DNA of 64,000 nucleotides, taken from NCBI RefSeq assembly GCF_009797935.1, contig NZ_VOLC01000002.1, forward strand, positions 310,001-374,000, given 5' to 3'. Below, piece after piece: positions 56,501 through 64,000 of the stretch. Position 1 is the stretch's first letter; every line of letters starts with the position of its first letter. A model generated the notes under the pieces. That model did not search any database and was not told the origin of the DNA. It saw nothing but the letters and a program-made list of their open reading frames with translations. The translations under genes and the position numbers were made by a program. Source of the stretch: Lunatibacter salilacus (GTDB lineage: Bacteria > Bacteroidota > Bacteroidia > Cytophagales > Cyclobacteriaceae).

Positions 56501-57657
56501 AAGAAATGTTTGGCCTTAAAGAAATTCATGTGACAGAAGCTCATAACGGCTTCGATGCCCTTCAGAAGTTGGAGCACAATCCGGATTGTGACGTTGTATT
56601 GATGGATTTAAACATGCCATATATGGATGGTTTGGAAACCATAAGGAAAATACGGGAGAATTTTTCTCACCCTACTTCTGAAATTCCCATCCTTTTATTA
56701 CACAGTTCTGCGGACGATGAGTACATACATGTTAGTTCCAGGGAGCTCAAAGTTGCTGGAAAATTATCCAAGCCAATTAAGCTAAATGACTTGGTCAAAG
56801 CACTGGCCAAAATCAATCCAAAGAACAAAATTTCAACCAAAATGCAGTCCGATTCAGTAACGGTATCATTTGAAAATCGCTTCAAGGTACTTATAGCGGA
56901 GGACAATACTATAAATATGTTTTTGGCAAAGACCATTGTGAAAAAAATATCTCCCAATGCGGAAATTATAGAAGCCAAAAACGGAATGGAGGCGTTTACT
57001 CTGACCGAAAAGATGGAACCCGACATCATCCTTATGGACATTCAAATGCCCGTCATGAGTGGCTATGAGGCAACAGCTGCCATTAGAAACAACCCTGCAT
57101 TGCTTCATATCCCCATCGTGGCCGTGACTGCCGGCAATATCAAAGGAGAAAAAGAAAAAAGTCAGGTTGCCGGGATGGTGGATTTTGTCCCTAAACCAAT
57201 TGTGGAAAACACCATAAAATCCATTTTTGAAAAATGGCTTCCTTTCCAAAATAATCAGGCAGAATCGTTTAGTGGTGAACCTAAATCTATAAAATCTGGC
57301 TGGGGAGACACTGATCCAGATCAATATCACCTTAACATTGAAAAATTGAAAGAGTATCTGGGAGATAACCCTGTAATAATAAGGGAAGTTTTGACCATCA
57401 CTGTTCAAGAATTAAAGTACTCAAAGGAAAAACTTTCGGAATTGGTTCAAAAGGAAGATCTGATCGGGCTAAATGCGGAAGGACACAAAATCAAAGGGTC
57501 AGCTCTCACGGCAGGATTGGACGCTATGTTGAAAATTTCACGAGCTATTGAGGCTTTACCCGAATTTCAAAAAGAAGAGGCCGAACATTTACTTGATCAA
57601 TACATAGAAGAAGAATCAGTGGTCACAAAACTGATCGAAAAATACCTGGCCGGGTAG
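53542..57657 (+). CDS. Cytosolic hybrid sensor histidine kinase (GAF/PAS/GAF/HisKA/HATPase/REC/REC/HPt)
   Basis: A 1371-residue protein with no membrane segment. From the start: a GAF-like domain (about 30-170), two PAS domains (about 175-280 and 290-400; ICVMRFDGKFIKVN, GRFLSFNHYGARLLGY), a third PAS-like module (about 415-515), a second GAF (about 540-700) and a coiled linker. HisKA has its phospho-His at about 737 in MSHEIRTPLNG. The HATPase has RDTGIGIS and YGGTGLGL. Two receiver domains have Asp at about 1022 (VLMDLNMP) and 1166 (LMDIQMP). The C-terminal HPt domain has its His near 1315 (GHKIKGSA). All phosphorelay steps are therefore in one chain. It converges with a LytTR regulator 13 bp away, a possible output partner. 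Confidence 0.95.
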   Translation: MNDSIKREDGKKAENLPTKFYLGKNIKNDFLDQIIQIACISVNRPVGFIGFFENKSLWIKSAYGLVPDQISFSDCFSAFLNSLNQNTESIHFQDDSENPCHFLSKEPWNLQAISLTPILTHEGHKMGILAVMGTEREMLLSHQLNTLNLLAEQIFTTVLESTVRFEEKFLGKALELSQDLICVMRFDGKFIKVNSSFKNLLGYTEDELSNTAMASFIHPEDIEITETEINNLIQGKQTSYFQHRIKSKNGSYKAFSWTATADQRSKLIFAIGRDISEEKEKEYQLVISENKFRSFFENSQGLMLTHDLNGRFLSFNHYGARLLGYTTGEILEKKLWDIIPVKYHPEINNYFEEIKNTGTAKGLMTTKLTNGRYKVWLYSNILEKDSEGNEYVIGNSVDVTERLRLERSIQDAKELLNQTHMMARIGGWKLDMSNKELTWTEITKNIHCLPDHYTPTLDESILFYKEGYYRDKMNELVQLCIEYGKPWDEKLKLITAEGKEIWVRTIGDANVEEGVVTYLYGTIQDIDEQVHNDEKLKQKEQMLQSISTATDELLSNDNLYEAVSNSLEIIGKSVNVDRVYFFENSFDEEGNRQTSQRFEWSSEEAEPQINNPDLQNIPMEIFGDFAKPMINGMPFIAIIKDLPEENPTRQFLENQGIKSILTIPIFDDDQFWGFTGFDECKFDRVWSDAEVSLLKSFVNSIGNAVDRKKLEQRLTKSKEKAEKASLAKSEFLANMSHEIRTPLNGIIGFTDLLIKTELNDSQLQYINIVNQSANTLLNIINDILDFSKIEAGKLELDINRADIYDLAGQATDVVSYQAQKKGIEMLLNLAPDLPRYIFIDDIRLKQIIINLLGNAVKFTNEGEIELKITISEKINAHKSKFMFEVRDTGIGISPDTQVKIFDAFSQEDGSTTKKYGGTGLGLTISNKLLHMMGSELKLDSTLNKGSTFSFEIELKTEQGEEINWMDLSYIKRALVVDDNANNRLILKEMFGLKEIHVTEAHNGFDALQKLEHNPDCDVVLMDLNMPYMDGLETIRKIRENFSHPTSEIPILLLHSSADDEYIHVSSRELKVAGKLSKPIKLNDLVKALAKINPKNKISTKMQSDSVTVSFENRFKVLIAEDNTINMFLAKTIVKKISPNAEIIEAKNGMEAFTLTEKMEPDIILMDIQMPVMSGYEATAAIRNNPALLHIPIVAVTAGNIKGEKEKSQVAGMVDFVPKPIVENTIKSIFEKWLPFQNNQAESFSGEPKSIKSGWGDTDPDQYHLNIEKLKEYLGDNPVIIREVLTITVQELKYSKEKLSELVQKEDLIGLNAEGHKIKGSALTAGLDAMLKISRAIEALPEFQKEEAEHLLDQYIEEESVVTKLIEKYLAG

Positions 57658-57670
57658 TGAATATATTGGA

Positions 57671-58369
57671 TTATAAAAATTTGACACTATTCTTCAGCAG
57701 CTCCCTATATTTTGCCCCAATAGGGATAATTTTTCCGGAAACAACTGCCGTATCATTATCAAAATCCGTCAGAAAATGGAGATTAATCACCCAACTTCGG
57801 TGTACCTGAACGAATTCGGCATATCCGTTCAGTTTTTCCAAGAAATTGCCGATGGTAGATTTGATCATATAAGTTTGACTGCTGCATTTGATGCTGATAT
57901 AATCCCCCTTTCCTTCACAATAGTTAATCTCGGAAAAAAGTAGCTTTTTGAATATGCGGTCATCTTTGACAAAAATGAAATCTCCTGAGTAGGAATCCGG
58001 ATCAATTTTTACAGTCGTTTCTTTACATTTCTCCAATCCTCTTAGGAATTGATCATAGCTGAAAGGTTTTGGCAGATAGTAGCAGGCATTGGTTTCAAAG
58101 GCCGCAATTGCGTTTTCTTTATTGGCCGAAATGATGATCAAGGAACCGTCATATTGGCTATGTTTAAGTATCTCAAAACCATTCATTTCCGGCATTTCAA
58201 TATCCAAATAGATCAAGTTTATCTGGGTTTTGTTATCCAAGAGATAATTCAATCCTTCTATTGCATCCGTAAAGGACGCTTTTAATAACATATCTTTGGT
58301 TTTGGAAATATAAAAATTCAGGACTTGAATAGAAGCAGGATCATCATCTATAACAATACAATTTATCAT
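57671..58369 (-). CDS. LytTR-family response regulator
   Basis: A 232-residue regulator. The receiver domain occupies residues 1-120, with IDDD at 7-10 and phospho-acceptor Asp56 in YLDIEMPEMNGF, then the Lys in YLPKPFSY. The C-terminal LytTR DNA-binding domain carries FVKDDRIFKKLLFSEINYCEG, and then VHRSWVINLHFLTDF. LytTR regulators often control exopolysaccharide and surface traits. It ends 13 bp from the hybrid kinase and begins 43 bp from the acyltransferase gene in the same direction. It could form a phosphorelay with the kinase, or act on the adjacent polysaccharide genes. Confidence 0.95.
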   Translation of the reverse strand: MINCIVIDDDPASIQVLNFYISKTKDMLLKASFTDAIEGLNYLLDNKTQINLIYLDIEMPEMNGFEILKHSQYDGSLIIISANKENAIAAFETNACYYLPKPFSYDQFLRGLEKCKETTVKIDPDSYSGDFIFVKDDRIFKKLLFSEINYCEGKGDYISIKCSSQTYMIKSTIGNFLEKLNGYAEFVQVHRSWVINLHFLTDFDNDTAVVSGKIIPIGAKYRELLKNSVKFL

Positions 58370-58412
58370 TCTTAGTTGGTTTTACTTCTTTCGAAATATA
58401 AAATTTTACAAT

Positions 58413-59051
58413 TTATTCTGGTTTATTTAAATAACGAATAATTTTCGCCGGTACTCCTCCCACCAAAGTAAAGGGAGGCACATCTTTCGTGACGACAGAC
58501 CCAGCAGCTACCGTTGAACCCTTGCCTACGGTCACCCCTTTTAAAATCATCGAACGGGTGGCAATCCAAACGTCATCTTCTATGATAATTTCACTTGGTG
58601 CCTTCATCTTTTCCCGGTCATCCACTCCATGAAAATCCCCATCCATTAAGATAACCTGATTGGCTATCTGTACATTGTTGCCTATAGTTATTCTGTTAGT
58701 AGCAGACAAGATAGTTCCTGTATTTACAAAGGTATGGTTTCCTATAGTTAGTTCGGCCCTTGGACCTGCATAAAGTTGCGTCACTCCCATATGAGACCAT
58801 ATCCTACAATGATCCCCGATAGTGATTTTCCCTCTTCCCTCAATTCTAGGATTTCCCCTTACAGTAATAAATTTCCCGGTAGCACAGGACCGCAACCTTA
58901 CAAATCCATTTACCAACCTCCAGAAGGCGATCCACAAATCTATTGAGAGATGAAAATAAAGGCTCCGTTTTTCGCTTTTGCTTAACCACGCCCGACCATA
59001 AATTTCTATGCTTTTTTGCAAAAGTTTCTCATTAATTCGTTCTTGAACCAT
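58413..59051 (-). CDS. Hexapeptide-repeat acyltransferase
   Basis: The frame reaches 59138, but the Met at 59051 (MVQERINEKLLQK) removes a hydrophobic, AT-rich leader and gives 212 residues, the usual family size. The left-handed beta-helix repeats run from about residue 70 (RIEGRGKITIGDHC, ELTIGNHTFVN, RITIGNNVQIAN) through VWIATRSMILKGVTVGKGSTVAAGSVVTKDVPP to the GGVPAKIIR ending of CysE/LacA/NodL-type O-acetyltransferases. The catalytic His lies in FHGVDD. It would O-acetylate a sugar. It is divergent from the exopolysaccharide operon that starts at 59239, so it is a likely decorating enzyme for that polymer. Confidence 0.9.
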   Translation of the reverse strand: MVQERINEKLLQKSIEIYGRAWLSKSEKRSLYFHLSIDLWIAFWRLVNGFVRLRSCATGKFITVRGNPRIEGRGKITIGDHCRIWSHMGVTQLYAGPRAELTIGNHTFVNTGTILSATNRITIGNNVQIANQVILMDGDFHGVDDREKMKAPSEIIIEDDVWIATRSMILKGVTVGKGSTVAAGSVVTKDVPPFTLVGGVPAKIIRYLNKPE

Positions 59052-59183
59052 ATTAAAAATAGAATGCTTTTTTGAATATAGAAGGAGAAATGTTAAATTC
59101 AAAAAAACATTTTTATAAAAAAACATTAACTTTAGCAACCAATAATAACGTGACTACAACTTTTATATTACATATATAAAAAA

Positions 59184-59231
59184 ATGAAATTTAAATATAC
59201 AATAATGAAATTAATATTTTTATTGGGCTGA
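59184..59231 (+). other. Possible 15-codon leader peptide
   Basis: ATG at 59184 opens a 15-codon frame (KFKYTIMKLIFLLG) that stops at 59229-59231, 7 bases before the start of the TolC-like gene. It could be a translated leader affecting the downstream operon, or a duplicated start region. The flanking DNA is too AT-rich to exclude chance. Confidence 0.2.
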
Positions 59232-59238
59232 TTATCTT

Positions 59239-59970
59239 ATGTTAAAAAAATTAATTACAAGTGTAATAGTTGTTGTAATATGTGGAGAATTGATAGCTCA
59301 AGGAGAAACTCAGGCTGTTTATAATTTTAATTTACAACAAAGTATAGAGGAACAACTGCCCTCACTTGATTCACTAATAGATATTGCCATTTCCTATCAT
59401 CCTACCGTAAAGTTAAATCAAGCGTTGATTGGATCAGCAACATCAAGAATCAACTTGGCCAAAAAATCTTGGTCTTCTTTATTGCGTGGCTACGTGGATT
59501 ACGGCTATGGTAATCAGGCCATCATCGCCACTGGACCTGGTGGAGGTGATTTGTCAAATATTGCAAACGGGTACCGAGCCGGCGCAAATCTCAGCATACC
59601 TTTATCAGAAATATACACCCGCAAGGACCGCGTCAACTTGCAAAAAAACGAATTAGAGGCCACCTATTATAAAACCCAGGAAATGGAATTGGTCATCGCT
59701 TCCCAGGTGGTGGAAGAATACAATATGCTTGTTACCGGACAACGGCTGATGAAAATTCGGTTTGAAATGCAGCAAAAAGCTCAAAGTAACCTTGCCCAAA
59801 TGGAATTGGAATACATCAGCGGTAATATAGATGGAGCTATTTATACCCGAAATGCCGAAATCTACACAATAGCCCAGTCAGAGTATGAAAATGCCAGAAG
59901 GGGCTTTATGACCGCCGCACAAAAATTGGAACTATTACTTGGACTTCCTTTGAGTCAACTCATAAAATAG
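59239..59970 (+). CDS. Half-length TolC-like outer-membrane protein of the exopolysaccharide operon
   Basis: A 243-residue protein with a signal peptide (LITSVIVVVICGELIAQG). The mature part has the outer-membrane efflux (OEP) repeat pattern: LDSLIDIAISYHPTVKLNQAL, beta-strand residues around RGYVDYGYGNQ and GYRAGANLSIPL, then long coiled-coil helices and a MTAAQKLELLLGLPL ending. Standard TolC proteins have two such repeats in about 450 residues; only one is present here. No frameshift is seen and the next gene follows after 2 bases, so it looks like an intact single-repeat form. It may form part of the export channel for the polymer. Confidence 0.7.
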   Translation: MLKKLITSVIVVVICGELIAQGETQAVYNFNLQQSIEEQLPSLDSLIDIAISYHPTVKLNQALIGSATSRINLAKKSWSSLLRGYVDYGYGNQAIIATGPGGGDLSNIANGYRAGANLSIPLSEIYTRKDRVNLQKNELEATYYKTQEMELVIASQVVEEYNMLVTGQRLMKIRFEMQQKAQSNLAQMELEYISGNIDGAIYTRNAEIYTIAQSEYENARRGFMTAAQKLELLLGLPLSQLIK

Positions 59971-59972
59971 CC

Positions 59973-62120
59973 ATGTCGATCAAACAAATATTTCTTCTTC
60001 TACTTAGGTACAAATATTGGATTGTCCTGATACCAATCGCGGTGGCATTTTTGATTTTTACCTTAGCCAAAACTTTACCCCAAAAATTCGAATCATCTAC
60101 CATTATCTTTACCAACCCCACTACCAATAAGGGGGTAAACGATGGAGGAGCCATACGTATGGATTTCTATACATCCAACAACCTATTTGATAACCTGACT
60201 TTATTAATTAAGTCAAGAGAAACGGTACAATCCGCCTCTTTAAAATTGCTTGCCCTCCACTTGATTCAAGATAAACCAAATGAGGCAATTTTATCGGAAA
60301 AGGATTTTGAGGAGTTAAAAATCCACATTCCCGATGCGCTAAAATCAGCATTAATAGTTCCTGATAATCTGGAGCAAACCTTTACTTCCATTGTGGAACA
60401 TTATAGGCAATTTCCCGACTCCCCCATCGAATACTTATTGCGTGAGCACCCGCATTACAGTATTCAACATATATTAAACAACCTTTTTGTAGCCCGTAAG
60501 TCATCTTCAGACATGATGGAGGTGACCTTTCAGGCAGATGATGCAGCCATATGCTATCATACACTGCAGTTTATTACCGGAGCTTTCATGGACAGGTATG
60601 CCCAGATGAAAGAGTTGGAAAATGTCAACAGTATCAAATACTTCGAAGATCAGTTGTTAATCGCTCAGACAAAATTGAGGGTTGCGGAATCCGACCTGAA
60701 AATTTTCATGACTGAAAACAGAATCCTCAACTACTATGAGCAGGGTAAATACCTGGATATAGCCAAGCTCGAACACGAGCAGGATGAAGAGAGATCGACC
60801 CAATTGATGTCCGGAACCAAGGCCAACTTGGATAAACTCGAAGAATTATTTGCCAGTTTTGAAACTAGGCAGTCAGTTATTAAAAATATCAGCAGACTAC
60901 AAGATGAAATAGTCGCCAGAAACCAACAGCTTTTAGGGTTAAGTCTTAATCGAACTGCTACAAAACTTGTCGATGATATCGAAAAAGAAATCCGTGAATT
61001 TCAAAAAGAGATCGAAGCAGAATCCCAGAAGCTGTTTACCAGCAGCATGTCCTTTGAGGGCCTTCAGCGAAGGGAAGCACTTGACGAATGGCTAAGGCTC
61101 AAGATTCAATATGAAGAGCAAGTGCAGGCCATCGCTGTCATGCAAAATCGAAAAGAATATCTAATCGAAAAAATAGATGAATTTGCGCCGCTCGGAGCAG
61201 AATTGAAGCGCCTAGAAAGAGAAGTCGACGTAAATGAGAACCAATACTTATCGATATTGCATGGCCTCAACATGGCTTACCTTCAAAAATACGACCTTGA
61301 GATGACCTCTCCTCAAAAACTCATTGATGAACCGTTCTTTCCTAAAAAACCGCTGCCCTCAAAAAAGCTGTTCCTTGTAGCGGGAGGTCTGATGGGTAGT
61401 GGCTTTTTTGTCATTGGTGTAGTCTTATTGTCCTTCTTTATAGACTCCACGATAAAAACCGTAAAGAATGCCCAAAAATTAACTGGTTTAGTAGTGGCGG
61501 GTGGATGGAATAATGAGACTATTCAACGTAAAGGAGTACAGGTAGAGCCGCTTCAAAGACGACTGACCAATCAAATATATAATCACTTGAACCAGTATAT
61601 CAACCGGGACCGCGGGACGAATATTATTGTATTTTATAGCCTGAAGCCGCAAGAAGGAAAAAGCTTTTTGATTCAGAAAATGGTTAAGGAGATCTTGTTA
61701 CGGAAGAAAACTGTCATCTATTTTGGTCCATCTGAGACAACCAATCAGGTTTCACTTCCCTGTGAAACCCACCTCTACGATCCAAATAAGGACCTGTATG
61801 AGATTGAAAATAACAACTGGGCGAAACGCTTTTCATCAAATAATCACGATTTTATACTTGTAGAAATGCCTGATTTCCAAGATCATCACCTGAATTATTC
61901 TTTGATAAATCAATCCCACCTCTTGATATTGGTGTTGGATTCTGAGGGAACTTGGAGTGCTGCCAATCAAACAACATTAGAAATTCTTAAACAAACTATT
62001 CGCATACCACACTTAGCATTATTAAATAAGCTTAGTGAAGAAGAAACAGAAGAGATTATTGGGGAAATCCCGAAAAAACGAAGTCGATTGAGGAAGCGTA
62101 TTAAAAACCTAATATCCTAA
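59973..62120 (+). CDS. Wzz-type chain-length/BY-kinase-like polysaccharide co-polymerase with degraded nucleotide site
   Basis: A 715-residue inner-membrane protein. The first membrane helix (YWIVLIPIAVAFLIFTLA) is followed by a long periplasmic coiled-coil (residues about 200-440), a Pro-rich FFPKKPLPSKK segment and the second helix (LVAGGLMGSGFFVIGVVLLSFF). The cytoplasmic C-terminus resembles BY-kinases, but Walker A is SLKPQEGKSF in place of the usual PGEGKST, the Walker A' region (VIYFGPSE) lacks its Asp, the Walker B position has EMP where DTP is normal, and no terminal Tyr cluster is present. It probably guides chain length without kinase activity. It overlaps neither neighbour and has gaps of 2 and 7 bases. 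Confidence 0.85.
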   Translation: MSIKQIFLLLLRYKYWIVLIPIAVAFLIFTLAKTLPQKFESSTIIFTNPTTNKGVNDGGAIRMDFYTSNNLFDNLTLLIKSRETVQSASLKLLALHLIQDKPNEAILSEKDFEELKIHIPDALKSALIVPDNLEQTFTSIVEHYRQFPDSPIEYLLREHPHYSIQHILNNLFVARKSSSDMMEVTFQADDAAICYHTLQFITGAFMDRYAQMKELENVNSIKYFEDQLLIAQTKLRVAESDLKIFMTENRILNYYEQGKYLDIAKLEHEQDEERSTQLMSGTKANLDKLEELFASFETRQSVIKNISRLQDEIVARNQQLLGLSLNRTATKLVDDIEKEIREFQKEIEAESQKLFTSSMSFEGLQRREALDEWLRLKIQYEEQVQAIAVMQNRKEYLIEKIDEFAPLGAELKRLEREVDVNENQYLSILHGLNMAYLQKYDLEMTSPQKLIDEPFFPKKPLPSKKLFLVAGGLMGSGFFVIGVVLLSFFIDSTIKTVKNAQKLTGLVVAGGWNNETIQRKGVQVEPLQRRLTNQIYNHLNQYINRDRGTNIIVFYSLKPQEGKSFLIQKMVKEILLRKKTVIYFGPSETTNQVSLPCETHLYDPNKDLYEIENNNWAKRFSSNNHDFILVEMPDFQDHHLNYSLINQSHLLILVLDSEGTWSAANQTTLEILKQTIRIPHLALLNKLSEEETEEIIGEIPKKRSRLRKRIKNLIS

Positions 62121-62127
62121 GACATAC

Positions 62128-63558
62128 ATGGAGGTGACCAAAATTAATGGGGTAATCGCCATTATGGGAATGCTTGTTGTCGCAACATGCTTGGCCTTCC
62201 TTGTCATTTACCTTGATATCTTGGGTATTGCGGCCCTTTTTGCCCTACCTATAGGGGTCGCTTTTTTTTATTGGGTTATGCAGAGGCCTTCCAATGCATT
62301 GGATCTTACTTTGATTTGTGCCTTTGTAGCTATCGGTGCAATTCGATATATGTCCTCCATCCCATTGGGTCTTTCAGTGGATTTCGCACTGATATTGGCT
62401 ATAGTTTCCGCCATCTTCCACACCAAAATTAAAACAGACTTCAAAAAAATTAAAAACAGTTTGATGCTGGTATGTATCATCTGGATGGCATATAATATTG
62501 CGGAAATAATCAATCCCGAAGCCCGTAGTATGGCAGCTTGGTTTTATGCCGTAAGAGGAACTGCCCTGTATATGATTTTGACGGTCCCCCTTACTTTACT
62601 CTATGCCCATAAGGTGAAAGACCTGGATAGATTTATCCGTTTTATTATGGTGTTTTCAGTTCTAGCCTCTCTCTGGGGGCTAAGGCAATATTACATTGGC
62701 TTAGATGGCGCCGAAAACAATTGGTTGGATCAGGGCCCAAGATCTACCCATGTTCTATTTGGAAATTTACGGGTGTTTTCATTTTTTTCAGATGCTGGAC
62801 AGTTTGGAGCTGGAATTGCCCAAGCTGGATTGATGGCTGCAATTCTAGCGTTAGGTCCTTATCCTATTCGAACAAAGCTAATTTATGCTTTTCTGTCGCT
62901 TTTGTTTTTCTACATGATGATTATATCAGGAACCCGGGGTTCTTTAATTGTACCTGTTGGTGGTGCAATGGCATTTCTATTTGCCTCCAAAAATTTCAAA
63001 ATCATGCTGGGAGGGCTAGTTGTACTTGGCATTGTTTTTTCGTTTCTGAAATTTTCCTCAATTGGCCAGGATAATTATCAAATTAGACGAATGCGTTCCG
63101 CTTTAGACCCAAATGACGCATCATTGAATGTTCGTAAAGAAAATCAGAAAAAATTTAAATCTTACCTGCAAAATCGGCCCTTTGGCGGAGGGATTGGCAC
63201 GTCCGGATCATGGGGACAACGATTCAGTCCGGGAACATTTCTGGCTGAAACCCCAAATGACAGTTGGTATGTGAAAATATGGGCAGAGATGGGCGTAGTA
63301 GGTCTAAGTCTTCACCTCAGTATCCTATTATTTATTGCGCTGATGGCTCTGCTGAAAATATGGAAAGTTAAGGATAGAGGTCTTAAACAGAAATTACTGG
63401 CTTTGTATGCGGGATATATTGGAATCATTCTGGCTAGTTATGGAAATCCGATTTTGGGTCAAATGCCAACAGGAATTGTAATTTATATGTCATGGGCCTA
63501 TTTCTTTCTTGCCCCAGACTTGGATAAAGAACTATCGGAAAAGAAACTTTTAAGCTAA
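62128..63558 (+). CDS. O-antigen ligase/Wzy-like polysaccharide polymerase
   Basis: A 476-residue protein with about ten to twelve membrane helices spread along the length. The Wzy_C/O-antigen ligase region is visible in MMIISGTRGSLIVPVGG, and in a large periplasmic loop (RPFGGGIGTSGSWGQRF, ETPNDSWYVKIWAEMGVVG) containing the conserved Arg and Gly residues used to handle lipid-linked sugar chains. It would polymerise repeat units at the periplasmic face of the inner membrane. It lies 7 bp after the Wzz-like gene and 4 bp before a GT2 gene, as expected for a Wzx/Wzy-type exopolysaccharide operon. A flippase would be expected outside the window. Confidence 0.88.
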   Translation: MEVTKINGVIAIMGMLVVATCLAFLVIYLDILGIAALFALPIGVAFFYWVMQRPSNALDLTLICAFVAIGAIRYMSSIPLGLSVDFALILAIVSAIFHTKIKTDFKKIKNSLMLVCIIWMAYNIAEIINPEARSMAAWFYAVRGTALYMILTVPLTLLYAHKVKDLDRFIRFIMVFSVLASLWGLRQYYIGLDGAENNWLDQGPRSTHVLFGNLRVFSFFSDAGQFGAGIAQAGLMAAILALGPYPIRTKLIYAFLSLLFFYMMIISGTRGSLIVPVGGAMAFLFASKNFKIMLGGLVVLGIVFSFLKFSSIGQDNYQIRRMRSALDPNDASLNVRKENQKKFKSYLQNRPFGGGIGTSGSWGQRFSPGTFLAETPNDSWYVKIWAEMGVVGLSLHLSILLFIALMALLKIWKVKDRGLKQKLLALYAGYIGIILASYGNPILGQMPTGIVIYMSWAYFFLAPDLDKELSEKKLLS

Positions 63559-63562
63559 TATC

Positions 63563-64000
63563 ATGGACAAGCCACTTATTTCAGTCATTACGATAAATTA
63601 CAACGGTCTGGAACATACTAGAGGTATGTTGGAAAGTTTTCAACAAATCACCTATCCCAATGTTGAAATCATCGTAGTGGATAATGCCTCCAAAGAAGAT
63701 CCCAGTATACTGTTGGAAGAATTCCCGGAAATCGTCTTGGTGAAAAATCCAATAAATGAAGGTTTTGCAGGAGGCAATAACAGGGGAATAGAAATCGCTA
63801 AAGGTTCCTATTTCTTTCTGATCAATAACGATACAGTAGTCGCCCCAAATGTCTTGGAAGGCCTCCTTGATCGGGCTACAAAAAGTGAACGAGTGGGATT
63901 GGTTTGTCCAAAAATCAATTATTTTGATGACGATACCATTATTCAATATGCCGGCTTTACCAATATTAATCCGATCACCGGAAGAGGTAGCGGCATCGGA
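63563..64000 (+). CDS. Glycosyltransferase family 2 (3' truncated by window)
   Basis: The frame starts at the ATG at 63563, 4 bp after the polymerase stop, and is open to the window end (146 codons seen). The GT2 start ISVITINYNGLEHTRGML, the VVDNASKED motif, NEGFAGGNNRGIEIAKG and the DxD-like NNDTVV are typical of rhamnosyl-type GT2 enzymes. The gene continues past the window. It is likely to add a sugar to the repeat unit of the polymer handled by the upstream genes. No feature identifies the sugar. Confidence 0.9.
   Translation, partial: MDKPLISVITINYNGLEHTRGMLESFQQITYPNVEIIVVDNASKEDPSILLEEFPEIVLVKNPINEGFAGGNNRGIEIAKGSYFFLINNDTVVAPNVLEGLLDRATKSERVGLVCPKINYFDDDTIIQYAGFTNINPITGRGSGIG

Noticed and set aside
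56866-57408. 180-codon minus-strand open frame
   Set aside because: Antisense to the second receiver and HPt region of the hybrid kinase.
1-64000. CRISPR arrays, tRNA or rRNA genes and intact transposons
   Set aside because: No regularly spaced repeats, cloverleaf-like segments, ribosomal RNA signatures or transposase motifs were seen.

Overview
The window looks like a chromosomal segment of a Bacteroidota bacterium, most likely a marine or saline member of the Cyclobacteriaceae/Cytophagales. The grounds are three SusC/SusD pairs, a FecI-type ECF sigma/FecR pair fused functionally to an STN-containing SusC, DUF2911, DUF1905/YdeI-like and LytTR proteins, moderate-to-low GC, AT-rich intergenic DNA and few Shine-Dalgarno sequences. 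The genus is an inference. No tRNA, rRNA, CRISPR array or intact insertion sequence was seen.

Region 1 (1-22.0 kb) is the most unusual part. Reading leftward from 22.0 kb on the minus strand there is an ECF sigma factor, FecR, a SusC with an STN domain, SusD, four tandem neutral-ceramidase-like secreted proteins, a large PVC-type dehydrogenase/HEAT/cytochrome c lipoprotein, two exported sugar-isomerase-like TIM barrels and a fifth ceramidase-like paralog. A convergent plus-strand gene at the left edge is a fusion of a ceramidase-like C-terminus with an alpha/beta hydrolase. No ordinary glycoside hydrolase is present, so this looks like a regulated uptake-and-degradation locus built around an expanded ceramidase-fold family. 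All five full-length paralogs appear to lack one canonical zinc-ligand histidine. Two decayed genes lie among them.

Region 2 (22.2-32.3 kb) pairs a planctomycete-style DUF1501 protein and a DUF1549/DUF1553 cytochrome protein with an inserted LamG domain, next to a second SusC/SusD pair. Region 3 (32.9-38.8 kb) has a YdeI-like protein and a third, orphan SusC/SusD pair behind a strong bidirectional terminator.

Region 4 (39.1-47.3 kb) holds two minus-strand operons. The first encodes an iron-type alcohol dehydrogenase, a PuuD-like class-I amidotransferase hydrolase and an aldehyde dehydrogenase. The second encodes an ECF-transporter S-component-like membrane protein, a phosphoribosyltransferase, a TonB-dependent receptor and an exported aldo/keto reductase, and it begins with a striking leader hairpin. 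An orphan response regulator follows.

Region 5 (47.8-58.4 kb) is mixed housekeeping and signalling: a Gfo/Idh/MocA oxidoreductase, a DUF2911 lipoprotein, HrpB helicase, a membrane glycosyltransferase, a giant cytosolic hybrid histidine kinase and a convergent LytTR regulator. Region 6 (58.4-64 kb) starts an exopolysaccharide locus: a hexapeptide acyltransferase, a half-length TolC-like protein, a Wzz/BY-kinase-like protein with a degraded nucleotide site, a Wzy-like polymerase and a GT2 glycosyltransferase cut by the window end.
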